A DNA stretch of 8,253 nt. It comes from Planococcus sp. (in: firmicutes) (GTDB lineage: Bacteria > Bacillota > Bacilli > Bacillales_A > Planococcaceae). The notes under the pieces were generated by a model, which made no database searches, was not told the DNA's origin, and was given only the letters and a program-made list of their open reading frames with translations. The first letter of the stretch is position 1; each line of letters opens with the position of its first letter. Both the position numbers and the translations under genes were made by a program. The DNA is taken from assembly GCA_030147225.1 (NCBI GenBank), contig JASLAI010000074.1:1-8253 (forward strand), read 5' to 3'. Positions 1-6,400 of the stretch are shown piece after piece.

Positions 1-13
1 TAAATAAGCAAAC

Positions 14-35
14 GCGTTACTAAAGCGTTACTAAA
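14..35. repeat. 11-bp direct repeat, two tandem copies
   Basis: The 11-base unit GCGTTACTAAA occurs twice head to tail (14-24 and 25-35) just before ypjP. The second copy runs into TAAAAT at 32-37, which resembles a -10 box and lies about 14 bases before the ribosome site. I see no good -35 partner at the right distance. It could be a paired operator half-site or a chance duplication; the sequence alone does not decide. Confidence 0.5.
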
Positions 36-50
36 ATGTTCATAAATGAA

Positions 51-56
51 AAGGTG
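51..56 (+). promoter_or_regulatory. Ribosome binding site selecting the ypjP start
   Basis: AAGGTG at 51-56 lies 6 bases before the ATG at 63. In-frame ATGs also exist at 36, which has no Shine-Dalgarno sequence upstream, and at 57, which touches the site itself. Spacing therefore favours 63. Confidence 0.6.
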
Positions 57-62
57 ATGTTG

Positions 63-656
63 ATGAAAAATTGGTGGCAGAAGTCGCTGATGATTACAGT
101 TGCCGTATTGACATTGGGCGCAATCTCCCCGAACCATCTAATCTGGGAGTCCCTTTTGGACGAAAAAGGCCAACCGAAATCACATGCAGCGGAAAGTGAT
201 AACAAACAATATATATATGATTGGATCGACCCTAGCGAGTTTTACGACAATAGTGAATCCATTATTCATTCAGTCCATAAATCTGCCGAGGAACAGGCTT
301 ATTTAAAATTCGGTTCACGGATTGGACCTGTGATTCAGGACGAATTCCAAACGATGATCCTCCCGAATATACAACGGGCGATTGACGTTCATTTGGCAAG
401 CTTCGATACCGGGAAATTGAACAAATTGGCCATATCTGAAAAACCATCAGGCGATTACTCGGAAAAGATTTTTCATGTGTATGATACAGAAACAAATAAA
501 GATGAAATCCGTTTCCACGTTAGAACTGAGAAAAAGCCTCAAATCGGCTATTCCTTTAATTTTCATTATCATTTAGCTGAAGACGACTTCCAGAAGCACA
601 TTACTTTGGGCGATATATACTGGTCCAAAAACACACCACCAAAATGGCTTTCTTAA
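63..656 (+). CDS. ypjP: YpjP-like exported or membrane-anchored protein of unknown function
   Basis: A 197-residue protein. Residues 1-7 hold lysines 2 and 7, followed by a hydrophobic stretch at about 8-22, so the N-terminus is a signal peptide or membrane anchor. S-H-A-A at 40-43 could be a signal peptidase site, although it lies far from the hydrophobic core. The remainder is hydrophilic, with a tyrosine/aspartate-rich part at about 46-57 and a conserved-looking C-terminus ending in Y-W-S-K-N-T-P-P-K-W. I assign it to the YpjP family from this general look and from synteny: in Bacillus subtilis, as I recall, ypjP lies directly before thyB-dfrA-ypkP, the order seen here. No function is established. 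The start at 63 rests on ribosome-site spacing; an upstream ATG at 36 would add nine residues before the hydrophobic segment. A terminator follows at once, so the gene appears transcriptionally separate from thyA. Confidence 0.82.
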   Translation: MKNWWQKSLMITVAVLTLGAISPNHLIWESLLDEKGQPKSHAAESDNKQYIYDWIDPSEFYDNSESIIHSVHKSAEEQAYLKFGSRIGPVIQDEFQTMILPNIQRAIDVHLASFDTGKLNKLAISEKPSGDYSEKIFHVYDTETNKDEIRFHVRTEKKPQIGYSFNFHYHLAEDDFQKHITLGDIYWSKNTPPKWLS

Positions 657-681
657 ACCGCTCACCTTGTGACGGTTTTTT
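655..681 (+). terminator. Rho-independent terminator after ypjP
   Basis: AAACCG(C)TCAC pairs with GTGACGGTTT around a CTT loop, giving a 10-bp stem with one bulged C. It runs into TTTTTT, and a second long T run follows near 688-695. The stem begins inside the stop codon. It separates ypjP from the thyA unit. Confidence 0.8.
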
Positions 682-741
682 GTTTGGTTTTTTTTGATTT
701 TACTATTATTCAGTTCAGAGATGTCGTTAATAGCGAGTTTT

Positions 742-750
742 TGTTATGAT
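742..750 (+). promoter_or_regulatory. Candidate extended -10 promoter for thyA
   Basis: TGTTATGAT is a TGn extended -10 followed by TATGAT (five of six consensus bases). No good -35 is visible 16-18 bases upstream, which fits extended -10 promoters. Transcription would start near 757 and give a leader of about 20 bases before the GGAGG ribosome site at 764-768. It lies between the ypjP terminator and thyA, where a promoter is needed. Confidence 0.5.
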
Positions 751-776
751 TAGAGATAACAACGGAGGCGATATAC

Positions 777-1721
777 ATGAAGCAATATTTAGATTTATGC
801 GAACATATTTTACATAATGGAGCGACAAAGGAAGACCGGACCGGTACAGGGACTTTGAGTGTTTTCGGTCATCAGATGCGATTTAATCTAAATGAAGGAT
901 TTCCATTGATGACGACTAAAAAAACGGCATTCCGCCTGATTGTTTCGGAACTTCTTTGGTTTATCAAAGGGGACACCAATGTCCGTGCTTTACTTGAAGA
1001 TAATAATCACATTTGGGACGAATGGGCATTTGCCAAATGGGTAGAAAGCGATGAATATACAGGACCGGATATGTCCGATTTTGGTCGTCGTTCCCAAAAG
1101 GATCCGGATTTTGCAGAAGACTACAAAAAGCAGATGCAGCTATTTCAGCAAAAAGTATTGGAGAATCCCGTTTTTGCAGGGAAATACGGAGATCTTGGCC
1201 CGGTTTATGGGAAGCAATGGCGTTCTTGGGCAACAACAGAAGGTGGAACTATTGACCAACTGAAAAATGTCATCGAATCGATCAAGACCAATCCTGATTC
1301 CCGCCGCCATCTGGTCACTGCCTGGAATCCGGAATTTATTGATGACATGGCTTTGCCGCCTTGCCACATCATGTTCCAGTTCTATGTCGCTGACGGCAAA
1401 CTTTCATGTCAGCTCTACCAGCGCAGCGCTGATGTATTTCTGGGTGTTCCGTTCAATATCGCTTCATATGCGTTATTGACGCATCTCATTGCCCGCGAAT
1501 GTAATTTGCAAGTTGGCGATTTTGTACACACTACAGGTGATACGCATTTGTATTCAAACCACCTGTCTCAGGTTCAAGAACAATTAGCTCGCGACCCAAA
1601 ACCATTGCCGACATTAAAAATCAATGAAAATGTCGAATCGATTTTCGATTTAAATTTAGAGGACATCACGGTTGAAGGGTACGATCCGCATCCACGAATT
1701 AAAGCCCCTGTAGCTGTTTAA
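777..1721 (+). CDS. thyA: Thymidylate synthase (long form)
   Basis: A 314-residue cytoplasmic enzyme that methylates dUMP to dTMP using 5,10-methylene-tetrahydrofolate, releasing dihydrofolate. The family signatures are present: D-R-T-G-T-G at 20-25 (phosphate-binding Arg21), the second-subunit phosphate arginines S-R-R-H at 175-178, catalytic Cys196 in L-P-P-C-H, Q-R-S-A-D-V at 215-220, Asn227 in the dUMP-binding F-N-I-A-S-Y segment, and H-L-Y at 257-259. The C-terminus A-P-V-A-V matches the family's mobile tail. Compared with the 264-residue E. coli enzyme there is an insert of about 50 residues at roughly 84-134, before [11 protein letters not shown]. This is the arrangement of the Lactobacillus casei and Staphylococcus enzymes. 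The GGAGG at 764-768 sits 8 bases before the ATG. folA follows after 82 bases, and its product regenerates tetrahydrofolate. Confidence 0.98.
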   Translation: MKQYLDLCEHILHNGATKEDRTGTGTLSVFGHQMRFNLNEGFPLMTTKKTAFRLIVSELLWFIKGDTNVRALLEDNNHIWDEWAFAKWVESDEYTGPDMSDFGRRSQKDPDFAEDYKKQMQLFQQKVLENPVFAGKYGDLGPVYGKQWRSWATTEGGTIDQLKNVIESIKTNPDSRRHLVTAWNPEFIDDMALPPCHIMFQFYVADGKLSCQLYQRSADVFLGVPFNIASYALLTHLIARECNLQVGDFVHTTGDTHLYSNHLSQVQEQLARDPKPLPTLKINENVESIFDLNLEDITVEGYDPHPRIKAPVAV

Positions 1722-1732
1722 CTGGGGGGACC

Positions 1733-1777
1733 GCTAGGAACGGCCTATGGCCACTTGAGCAATATTAAAATTCCTGC
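1733..1777 (+). other. Possible two-tier hairpin between thyA and folA
   Basis: GC(t)AGGAA at 1733-1740 can pair with TTCCTGC at 1771-1777, with one bulged base. Inside it, GGCC at 1742-1745 pairs with GGCC at 1749-1752 around a TAT loop. No T run follows, so it is not a standard terminator. It ends 13 bases before the folA ribosome site. It may be an mRNA processing or stability element, or chance. Confidence 0.3.
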
Positions 1778-1790
1778 CATTGCGCGGGAT

Positions 1791-1796
1791 AGGAGG
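1791..1796 (+). promoter_or_regulatory. Ribosome binding site selecting the folA start
   Basis: AGGAGG lies 7 bases before the ATG at 1804. A TTG at 1780 is in frame upstream but would place this strong ribosome site inside the coding region. The first residue at 1804 also gives the usual DHFR N-terminus. Confidence 0.85.
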
Positions 1797-1803
1797 AAAA
1801 TGC

Positions 1804-2289
1804 ATGATTTCATTAATGGTAGCGCATGATCCTAATCGGGTCATCGGAAAAGACAACGAGTTGCCTTGGCATATTCCAGCCGATTTGGCTTACTTTAAAG
1901 AACAGACAATTGGAAAAGGCATCGTCATGGGGCGCAATACGTTCGAATCCATCGGTCGTCCGCTTCCAAAGCGCCGCAATATCGTCGTTACACGCAACGA
2001 TGAGTACCAGGCAGAAGGAGTGGATGTAGTTCACAACCTTCAAGATGCTGTGAAATTAGCAAAAGAATTTCATGAAGAAGTAATGGTAATTGGCGGCGAA
2101 CAGATTTTCAGCTCAGTTTTGGACGAGGCGGATCGATTGTACATCACATTGGTTCACCAAGCTTTTGAAGGTGACACGTATTTCCCGGAATACGGCCGTG
2201 AATGGAAACTCGTTTCAGAGTCGGAACAGCAAATTTCAAATGAAGTGCCTTTTTCGTATCAGGTCTACGAACGGCGCAAGAAAAAATGA
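1804..2289 (+). CDS. folA: Dihydrofolate reductase
   Basis: A 161-residue cytoplasmic enzyme that reduces dihydrofolate to tetrahydrofolate with NADPH. It closes the thymidylate cycle with the upstream thyA product and is the target of trimethoprim. The family residues are in register with E. coli DHFR: V-I-G at 13-15, L-P-W-H with Trp22, the active-site acid Asp27, Phe31, M-G-R-N-T-F at 42-47 (NADPH contact, Thr46), Lys56-Arg57 (Arg57 binds the folate glutamate) and the Gly97-Gly98 pair in V-I-G-G. The residue after G-G-E-Q-I is Phe102. It appears to correspond to Phe98 of the Staphylococcus aureus enzyme, whose change to Tyr gives trimethoprim resistance, so this copy looks like the sensitive chromosomal form. 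Length is normal. The next gene starts 3 bases after the stop, suggesting translational coupling. Confidence 0.98.
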   Translation: MISLMVAHDPNRVIGKDNELPWHIPADLAYFKEQTIGKGIVMGRNTFESIGRPLPKRRNIVVTRNDEYQAEGVDVVHNLQDAVKLAKEFHEEVMVIGGEQIFSSVLDEADRLYITLVHQAFEGDTYFPEYGREWKLVSESEQQISNEVPFSYQVYERRKKK

Positions 2290-2292
2290 ACC

Positions 2293-3033
2293 ATGTTTAA
2301 CTCAATTCGGACATTTTCATTTCTATTCGGCTATTTGCCGATCAGTGCAGTGAACCTAAAAAAATTCATCAAGCAGAAACCTCAATTGAGTGTTCAGGAG
2401 TATGATCAATTGATCCATACTGAGCCACAGAAGTGGGCTGCAGGAATTATGAAGCGGACAGGCAGCAGTGTGGCCATCACGGGCTTAGAAAAGTTGCCTG
2501 ATGGGCCGGTCCTGTTTGTCAGCAATCATGAAGGCAATTTTGATATTCCTGTTCTTTTGTCTTCTATTCCAAAACCATTTGGTTTTATATCAAAAAAAGA
2601 AGTGAATAAATTCCCCATTATTCCGATGTATATGGAACAGATGAATTGTGTTTTTTTAGACCGCACCGACCGGCGAAGCGCATTGAAATCAATCACAGAT
2701 ACGATAGAGAAATTGAAAGAAGGCCATTCCATTTTGATTTTCCCTGAAGGCACGAGAAGCAAGGGAGAAGAGATGGGAGAGTTCAAATCCGGGTTTATGC
2801 GTATTGCGAAAGACGCTGGTGTATCCATCATTCCAATTGCTATTCAAGGGACTTCCGATATAATGGAAAAAAATAATAATAAAGTCCTGCCTGCCAATGT
2901 GAGGGTTCAGCTTCTGGACCCCATCTCTCCTGAAATGATAGAGATGCTTGATTCGAAAAAGGCAATTGAACTTGTGCGTTCTCGAATTGTTCAAGCAATT
3001 GCAGCTTCGCCTTCACAAATACCCAGCAGCTAA
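2293..3033 (+). CDS. ypkP: PlsC-type 1-acyl-glycerol-3-phosphate acyltransferase family protein
   Basis: A 246-residue protein with the four acyltransferase blocks of the PlsC/LPLAT family. They are N-H-E-G-N-F-D at 78-84 (the catalytic H-x4-D, His79 and Asp84), F-L-D-R-T-D-R at 121-127, F-P-E-G-T-R-S at 150-156 (glycerophosphate-binding block) and a hydrophobic I-I-P-I-A-I-Q-G at 179-186. Such enzymes transfer an acyl group from acyl-ACP, acyl-CoA or similar to lysophosphatidic acid at the membrane. The exact substrate cannot be read from sequence. It is the positional match of B. subtilis ypkP, which follows dfrA. The ATG lies 3 bases after the folA stop and has no clear Shine-Dalgarno of its own, so it probably relies on ribosomes arriving from folA. 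The N-terminal 20 residues are hydrophobic and may dock on the membrane. It may be a second acyltransferase beside the housekeeping plsC. Confidence 0.88.
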   Translation: MFNSIRTFSFLFGYLPISAVNLKKFIKQKPQLSVQEYDQLIHTEPQKWAAGIMKRTGSSVAITGLEKLPDGPVLFVSNHEGNFDIPVLLSSIPKPFGFISKKEVNKFPIIPMYMEQMNCVFLDRTDRRSALKSITDTIEKLKEGHSILIFPEGTRSKGEEMGEFKSGFMRIAKDAGVSIIPIAIQGTSDIMEKNNNKVLPANVRVQLLDPISPEMIEMLDSKKAIELVRSRIVQAIAASPSQIPSS

Positions 3034-3067
3034 TGTCAGATTATAAGCTGTAAAGCAGCCGTATCAG

Positions 3068-3096
3068 TTGTTTACTGTTCTGTAATTACTTACACT
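3068..3096 (+). promoter_or_regulatory. Weak candidate promoter before degV
   Basis: TTGTTT at 3068-3073 and TACACT at 3091-3096 are 17 bases apart, with three and four consensus matches respectively. They fall in the only sizeable gap (88 bases) between ypkP and degV. No terminator is visible in that gap, so read-through from folA-ypkP is also possible. Confidence 0.35.
3081..3094. promoter_or_regulatory. Inverted repeat overlapping the candidate degV promoter
   Basis: TGTAA-TTAC-TTACA is a 14-base inverted repeat (5-bp arms, 4-base spacer) that covers the spacer end and the -10 of the candidate promoter. Size and position suit a repressor operator, but I cannot match it to a known regulator's consensus. 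It could be chance in AT-rich DNA. Confidence 0.3.
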
Positions 3097-3121
3097 AAGT
3101 GAAGAAGAAGGAAGTGATTTC

Positions 3122-3961
3122 ATGTCTAAGATTCACATCGTCACGGATTCGACCGCTGATTTAAAACCAGATGTCATTGAAAAATATGATTTGCATGTGG
3201 TGCCACTGACTATTCAAATCGGCGGAAAAACTTATTTGGACCGGGTTGACCTAGAGCCCGAATCTTTTCTTGAGCTGATGAAAAATTCAAGCGAAATGCC
3301 GAAAAGCTCACAGCCGGCTCCCGGCGTATTCAAAGAATTATATGATCGGCTAGGGAAAGACGGGGATCAAATCCTGTCGATCCATATGACGGGAGGAATG
3401 AGCGGTACAGTCGAATCGGCAAAAGCTGCGGCTCAATTGACTGATTCGGATGTCACTGTGATCGACTCGCGCTATATCTCCCATGCTTTGACATTCCAAG
3501 TATTTGAAGCTGCCGACATGGCAAAGGCCGGAAAACCCATGCAAGATATCGTTGCGCGGGTCGAACAGATTCGCCTCAATACGAAGCTATTTGTCGTGGT
3601 AGATACACTTGATAATTTAGTTAAGGGCGGACGAATCGGAAAAGGCCGTGCATTATTGGGCTCTTTAATGAAGATTAAACCTATTGCTTCGCTGGATGAT
3701 GGAGAGTATTCACCGGTGGCGAAAGTCAGAAGCCATAAGCAAGTGGTGGATTACCTGATGAACGATTTCATTGAACGAACGACCGGGAAAATCGTTAAAG
3801 GTGTGGGGATTGCGCATGCCAACGGGCTTGCAATGGCTGAACCTTTGCGTGAAAAAATCAAAGACACCGGTTTTACTGATATTAAATTTGATTTTACAAC
3901 ACCAGTCATCTCCACCCACACGGGCATTGGAGCAATTGGGTTTATGTATTATACGGATTAG
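3122..3961 (+). CDS. DegV family fatty-acid-binding protein (FakB-like)
   Basis: A 279-residue cytoplasmic protein of the two-domain DegV fold. Characterised members (FakB) hold a fatty acid while the kinase FakA phosphorylates it, making acyl-phosphate for phospholipid synthesis. Visible signatures: V-T-D-S-T-A-D at 7-13, S-S-Q-P-A-P-G at 62-68 (the S-Q-P loop that contacts the carboxylate), M-T-G-G-M-S-G-T at 89-96, L-V-K-G-G-R-I-G at 166-173 and S-T-H-T-G-I-G at 264-270 with His266, a conserved FakB residue. Length is typical. GGAAGTG at 3110-3116 precedes the ATG. As I recall, S. aureus FakB2 also lies next to folA and thyA, which supports a FakB2-type role here; the neighbouring acyltransferase fits lipid work. 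No fakA is in the window; it normally sits elsewhere. Which fatty acid it prefers cannot be seen. Confidence 0.92.
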   Translation: MSKIHIVTDSTADLKPDVIEKYDLHVVPLTIQIGGKTYLDRVDLEPESFLELMKNSSEMPKSSQPAPGVFKELYDRLGKDGDQILSIHMTGGMSGTVESAKAAAQLTDSDVTVIDSRYISHALTFQVFEAADMAKAGKPMQDIVARVEQIRLNTKLFVVVDTLDNLVKGGRIGKGRALLGSLMKIKPIASLDDGEYSPVAKVRSHKQVVDYLMNDFIERTTGKIVKGVGIAHANGLAMAEPLREKIKDTGFTDIKFDFTTPVISTHTGIGAIGFMYYTD

Positions 3962-3982
3962 AAATAGAAAGAACCATTTGAC

Positions 3983-3989
3983 AAAGGAG
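3983..3989 (+). promoter_or_regulatory. Ribosome binding site for a TTG-initiated gene
   Basis: AAAGGAG lies 8 bases before the TTG at 3998. The strong match and ideal spacing, together with a lysine-arginine signal-peptide start right after the TTG, support this non-ATG start for ypmR. Confidence 0.8.
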
Positions 3990-3997
3990 AGACAAAA

Positions 3998-4795
3998 TTG
4001 AAACGCATCCTGTTAATTGTCATATTGCTCATGGGTATAGTAGCGGGGTGCAGTCCAACTTTTATCTTTGGCAATCAAGAAGCGGAACCAAGGAACGAGC
4101 CAGCCGTGAATCCTTATACTGTTCCACCGAATTTTATTCCTCAAGCAGTGATTGTCACCGCGCTTGGGGATTCCTTGTCTCAAGGCGTAGGAGATTCAGA
4201 AAATTTAGGAGGCTATACGGGAAGAATTGCCGCTGAAATGCGAACGTGGCAAGGAATTGAAGGGATCGCTGTTGAAAATACCGCAAAACGCGGGCGCCGC
4301 AGTGACCAATTGCTCGCTATGTTTCAGCAGGGGCAACTGACCGGACCTGTAGCAGAAGCGGATTACCTGACAATGACAATTGGTGGAAATGACGTCATGC
4401 GGATTGTCAAACGCGATCTGTTTTCACTAAATTTACAAGCTTTTGAAGATGAACTGATTCTTTACGAAAATAGGTTTGATAACATTTTTACGGCCATCCG
4501 GGACATTAACCCGAATGCGCCGCTGATCATTATGGGAATCTACAACCCCTTTTCGCTCATCACAGATGAAGTAGAAGAATTTGATCAAATCATTGCATCT
4601 TATAATGAAGCTATGCAAGAAAGAACAGAAGCAGATCCGCAGGCGTGTTTCGTGCCTGTCAGCGATTTGTTCGTCGGCAATAAAAATCTGGTTTATCATT
4701 CTGATTTTTTCCATCCGAATAGCAAAGGTTATGATCTGATGACCAAACGGATTTTAGAAAGAATGGAAGAATGCGGATTGAGTTATGAAGAATAG
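3998..4795 (+). CDS. ypmR: GDSL-family esterase/lipase, surface lipoprotein (YpmR-like)
   Basis: A 265-residue lipoprotein with an SGNH/GDSL hydrolase domain. Residues 1-18 form a lipoprotein signal: K-R, a hydrophobic run at 4-14, then V-A-G-C with Cys18 as the lipidation site. A linker of about 30 residues follows, rich in Pro, Glu and Asn. The hydrolase blocks are A-L-G-D-S-L-S at 55-61 (nucleophile Ser59), Gly99 in block II, I-G-G-N-D at 128-132 (oxyanion Asn131) and D-F-F-H at 236-239 (catalytic Asp236 and His239). The enzyme would sit on the outer face of the membrane and cleave an ester; the substrate is unknown (lipid, teichoic acid or peptidoglycan acetyl groups are possible). The start is TTG with an excellent ribosome site. 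ypmS begins 14 bases after the stop, so the two are co-transcribed, as in Bacillus. Confident in family and location, not in substrate. Confidence 0.93.
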   Translation: MKRILLIVILLMGIVAGCSPTFIFGNQEAEPRNEPAVNPYTVPPNFIPQAVIVTALGDSLSQGVGDSENLGGYTGRIAAEMRTWQGIEGIAVENTAKRGRRSDQLLAMFQQGQLTGPVAEADYLTMTIGGNDVMRIVKRDLFSLNLQAFEDELILYENRFDNIFTAIRDINPNAPLIIMGIYNPFSLITDEVEEFDQIIASYNEAMQERTEADPQACFVPVSDLFVGNKNLVYHSDFFHPNSKGYDLMTKRILERMEECGLSYEE

Positions 4796-4809
4796 GGGGT
4801 GTTGGCATA

Positions 4810-5385
4810 ATGAAAAAATGGCGTTTTGCTTTCTTTGTTCTGCTGGCGCTGAATTTACTGGCGTTAGTTGGAGTAGTGCTTTATGTGACGACTCCGCCAA
4901 AAGACTATACATCTTATCAGGCGTTGAAAAACACATCTGCTGCCGGTAACACAGTGGTCGTCCATGCTACTAAAGCCGATTTTGAAGGAATTGCTAATAA
5001 GTATATACAGGATGCCATGAAAGACCAGCCCATTCCTTTGGCCTTGTCGGTCAATGAAGATGTGAGCATATCAACGGAACTTACCATTTTCTCAGTGGCT
5101 TTGCCGATTTTGATGAAATTCGAACCGCTTGTTCAAGAAGATGGCAATTTATTGCTCGAACAGAAGTCTGTGGAAGTCGGTATGCTGGATATTCCTCCTG
5201 AATCTGCGTTAAAGTTGCTTAGAGACTCAGTCGAACTTCCGGAATTTATGGAAGTGATGCCTGCGGATGAAGAGGTTCTGCTAAAACTGACGGATATTCC
5301 GCTGGATGATGGAATCTCCGTCCGGGCGGCATCGTTCAATTTGCAAGAAGATGATATCCGATTACTGGTGACGATTGAACCATAA
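4810..5385 (+). CDS. ypmS: YpmS-like single-pass membrane protein (DUF2140)
   Basis: A 191-residue protein with a short positive N-terminus (K-K-W-R) and one transmembrane helix at about 6-27. The remaining 160 or so residues face outward. The extracytoplasmic part looks like alternating strands: [10 protein letters not shown] at 49-58, [10 protein letters not shown] at 85-94, [11 protein letters not shown] at 113-123 and a closing V-R-A-A-S-F-N-L at 171-178. There are no cysteines and no catalytic motif I recognise. It matches the YpmS (DUF2140) family in size and topology and by sitting directly behind ypmR. GGGGGTG at 4795-4801 overlaps the ypmR stop and lies 8 bases before the ATG. Function is unknown; linkage to a surface esterase suggests a joint envelope role. 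msrA begins 16 bases downstream. Confidence 0.85.
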   Translation: MKKWRFAFFVLLALNLLALVGVVLYVTTPPKDYTSYQALKNTSAAGNTVVVHATKADFEGIANKYIQDAMKDQPIPLALSVNEDVSISTELTIFSVALPILMKFEPLVQEDGNLLLEQKSVEVGMLDIPPESALKLLRDSVELPEFMEVMPADEEVLLKLTDIPLDDGISVRAASFNLQEDDIRLLVTIEP

Positions 5386-5390
5386 AGAAC

Positions 5391-5394
5391 GGAG
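5391..5394 (+). promoter_or_regulatory. Ribosome binding site selecting the msrA start
   Basis: GGAG at 5391-5394 lies 7 bases before the ATG at 5402. A TTG at 5375 is in frame but inside the end of ypmS and would make this site internal. Starting at 5402 places the catalytic G-C-F-W-C motif at residues 11-15, as in compact MsrA proteins. Confidence 0.75.
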
Positions 5395-5401
5395 TGAGTG
5401 G

Positions 5402-5929
5402 ATGAAGACAGAAAAAGCAACATTTGCAGGAGGCTGTTTTTGGTGCATGGTCAAGCCTTTCGATTCGTTGGATGGCATTGAAGAAGTGGTGAGTGGATAT
5501 ACAGGCGGCGAGTTGCCGAATCCCACCTACGAACAGGTTTGTTCGAACGCTACTGGGCATGTCGAGGCAGTTCAGATTACGTTCCAACCTGATATCTTTC
5601 CATATGAAAAATTATTGGAAGTGTTCTGGATGCAAATAGATCCGACAGATGCAGGCGGCCAATTCTTTGACCGCGGTGAATCTTATCAGACAGCTATTTT
5701 TTATCATTCTGAAGAGCAGCGGGTGACTGCAGAAAAGTCCAAGCAGGAGCTGGACAATTCAGGCAGATTTGACAAGCCGGTAGCTACGCCGATTATTGAA
5801 GCAAAACCATTTTACTTGGCAGAAACCTATCATCAGGATTATTATAAGAAAAATCCGGCCCACTACAACCGCTATTCGGTTGGTTCTGGGCGGACAGCGT
5901 TTATCGAAAAGAACTGGGGTGGACAATGA
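5402..5929 (+). CDS. msrA: Peptide-methionine (S)-S-oxide reductase MsrA
   Basis: A 175-residue cytoplasmic enzyme that reduces the S-epimer of methionine sulfoxide in proteins and free methionine. The catalytic motif G-G-C-F-W-C is at 10-15, with nucleophile Cys12 followed by Cys15. Other hallmarks are S-G-Y-T-G-G at 31-36, the T-G-H-V-E segment with Glu55, D-P-T-D at 80-83 and H-Q-D-Y-Y-x-x-N-P at 144-152. The only other cysteine is Cys47. The C-terminal glycine-cysteine recycling tail of E. coli MsrA is missing, and the protein ends G-G-Q. This suggests Cys12 is resolved by Cys15 or Cys47 and then by thioredoxin, as in short Gram-positive forms. The stop codon overlaps the msrB start (ATGA). 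The gene follows ypmS by 16 bases with no terminator between them. Confidence 0.97.
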   Translation: MKTEKATFAGGCFWCMVKPFDSLDGIEEVVSGYTGGELPNPTYEQVCSNATGHVEAVQITFQPDIFPYEKLLEVFWMQIDPTDAGGQFFDRGESYQTAIFYHSEEQRVTAEKSKQELDNSGRFDKPVATPIIEAKPFYLAETYHQDYYKKNPAHYNRYSVGSGRTAFIEKNWGGQ

Positions 5930-6354
5930 TGAAAGAAGATTTGAAAGCAAAGTTAACACCAATGCAGTACCATGTTACTCAAGAAAGCGGCACTGAACCG
6001 CCTTTCCAGGGAGAATACGACCAGCATTTTGAAGATGGCATCTATGTCGATATCGTCTCAGGAAAGCCGCTGTTCAGCTCTAAAGATAAGTTCGATGCCC
6101 ATTGCGGCTGGCCGAGTTTTGCAAAGCCGATTGAAGACTCCGAAGTAAAAGAGAATTTTGACACAAGCCATGGCATGAGAAGAACGGAAGTCCGTTCCGC
6201 TACAGCTGATTCCCATTTGGGGCATTTATTCCCGGATGGACCTTCTTCACTCGGAGGCCTGCGCTATTGCATCAATTCTGCAGCACTTCGTTTCGTGCCT
6301 AAAGAGCAATTGGATGCGGAAGGCCTATCTGAATACAAGAAACTGTTTGAATAA
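5926..6354 (+). CDS. msrB: Peptide-methionine (R)-S-oxide reductase MsrB
   Basis: A 142-residue enzyme that reduces the R-epimer of methionine sulfoxide, complementing MsrA. The catalytic cysteine is Cys115 in R-Y-C-I-N-S-A-A-L, and the likely resolving cysteine is Cys60 in H-C-G-W-P-S-F. S-H-L-G-H-L-F at 96-102 is the active-site histidine block. The two CxxC pairs that bind zinc in E. coli-type MsrB are absent: Y-V-D-I-V-S-G stands in the first position and no cysteine lies near the His block, so this is the metal-free form. Only two cysteines occur in the protein. The ATG at 5926 overlaps the msrA stop by four bases, a coupled arrangement. A second ATG at 5929 is equally compatible with the G-rich stretch before it, so the true start could be one codon later. 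A strong terminator follows the stop by 7 bases. Confidence 0.97.
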   Translation: MMKEDLKAKLTPMQYHVTQESGTEPPFQGEYDQHFEDGIYVDIVSGKPLFSSKDKFDAHCGWPSFAKPIEDSEVKENFDTSHGMRRTEVRSATADSHLGHLFPDGPSSLGGLRYCINSAALRFVPKEQLDAEGLSEYKKLFE

Positions 6355-6361
6355 AGGGTTG

Positions 6362-6387
6362 CCCGGACAACTGTCCGGGTTTTTTTT
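6362..6387 (+). terminator. Rho-independent terminator after msrB
   Basis: CCCGGAC (6362-6368) and GTCCGGG (6373-6379) form a perfect 7-bp GC-rich stem around AACT, followed by eight T's at 6380-6387. This is a strong terminator that closes the degV-to-msrB run. Confidence 0.95.
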
Positions 6388-6400
6388 GCCTAAAATACGG

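Noticed and set aside
964..1236. Open frames on the - strand within thyA, and similar ones within ypkP, ypmR and ypmS
   Set aside because: They are antisense shadows of well-supported genes, lack ribosome sites and give no recognisable protein.
1755..1783. TTGAGC followed 17 bases later by CATTGC as a folA promoter
   Set aside because: The -10 candidate is too poor; folA is more likely transcribed with thyA.
3048..3060. GCTG-TAAAG-CAGC hairpin after ypkP as a terminator
   Set aside because: The 4-bp stem is too short and no T run follows.
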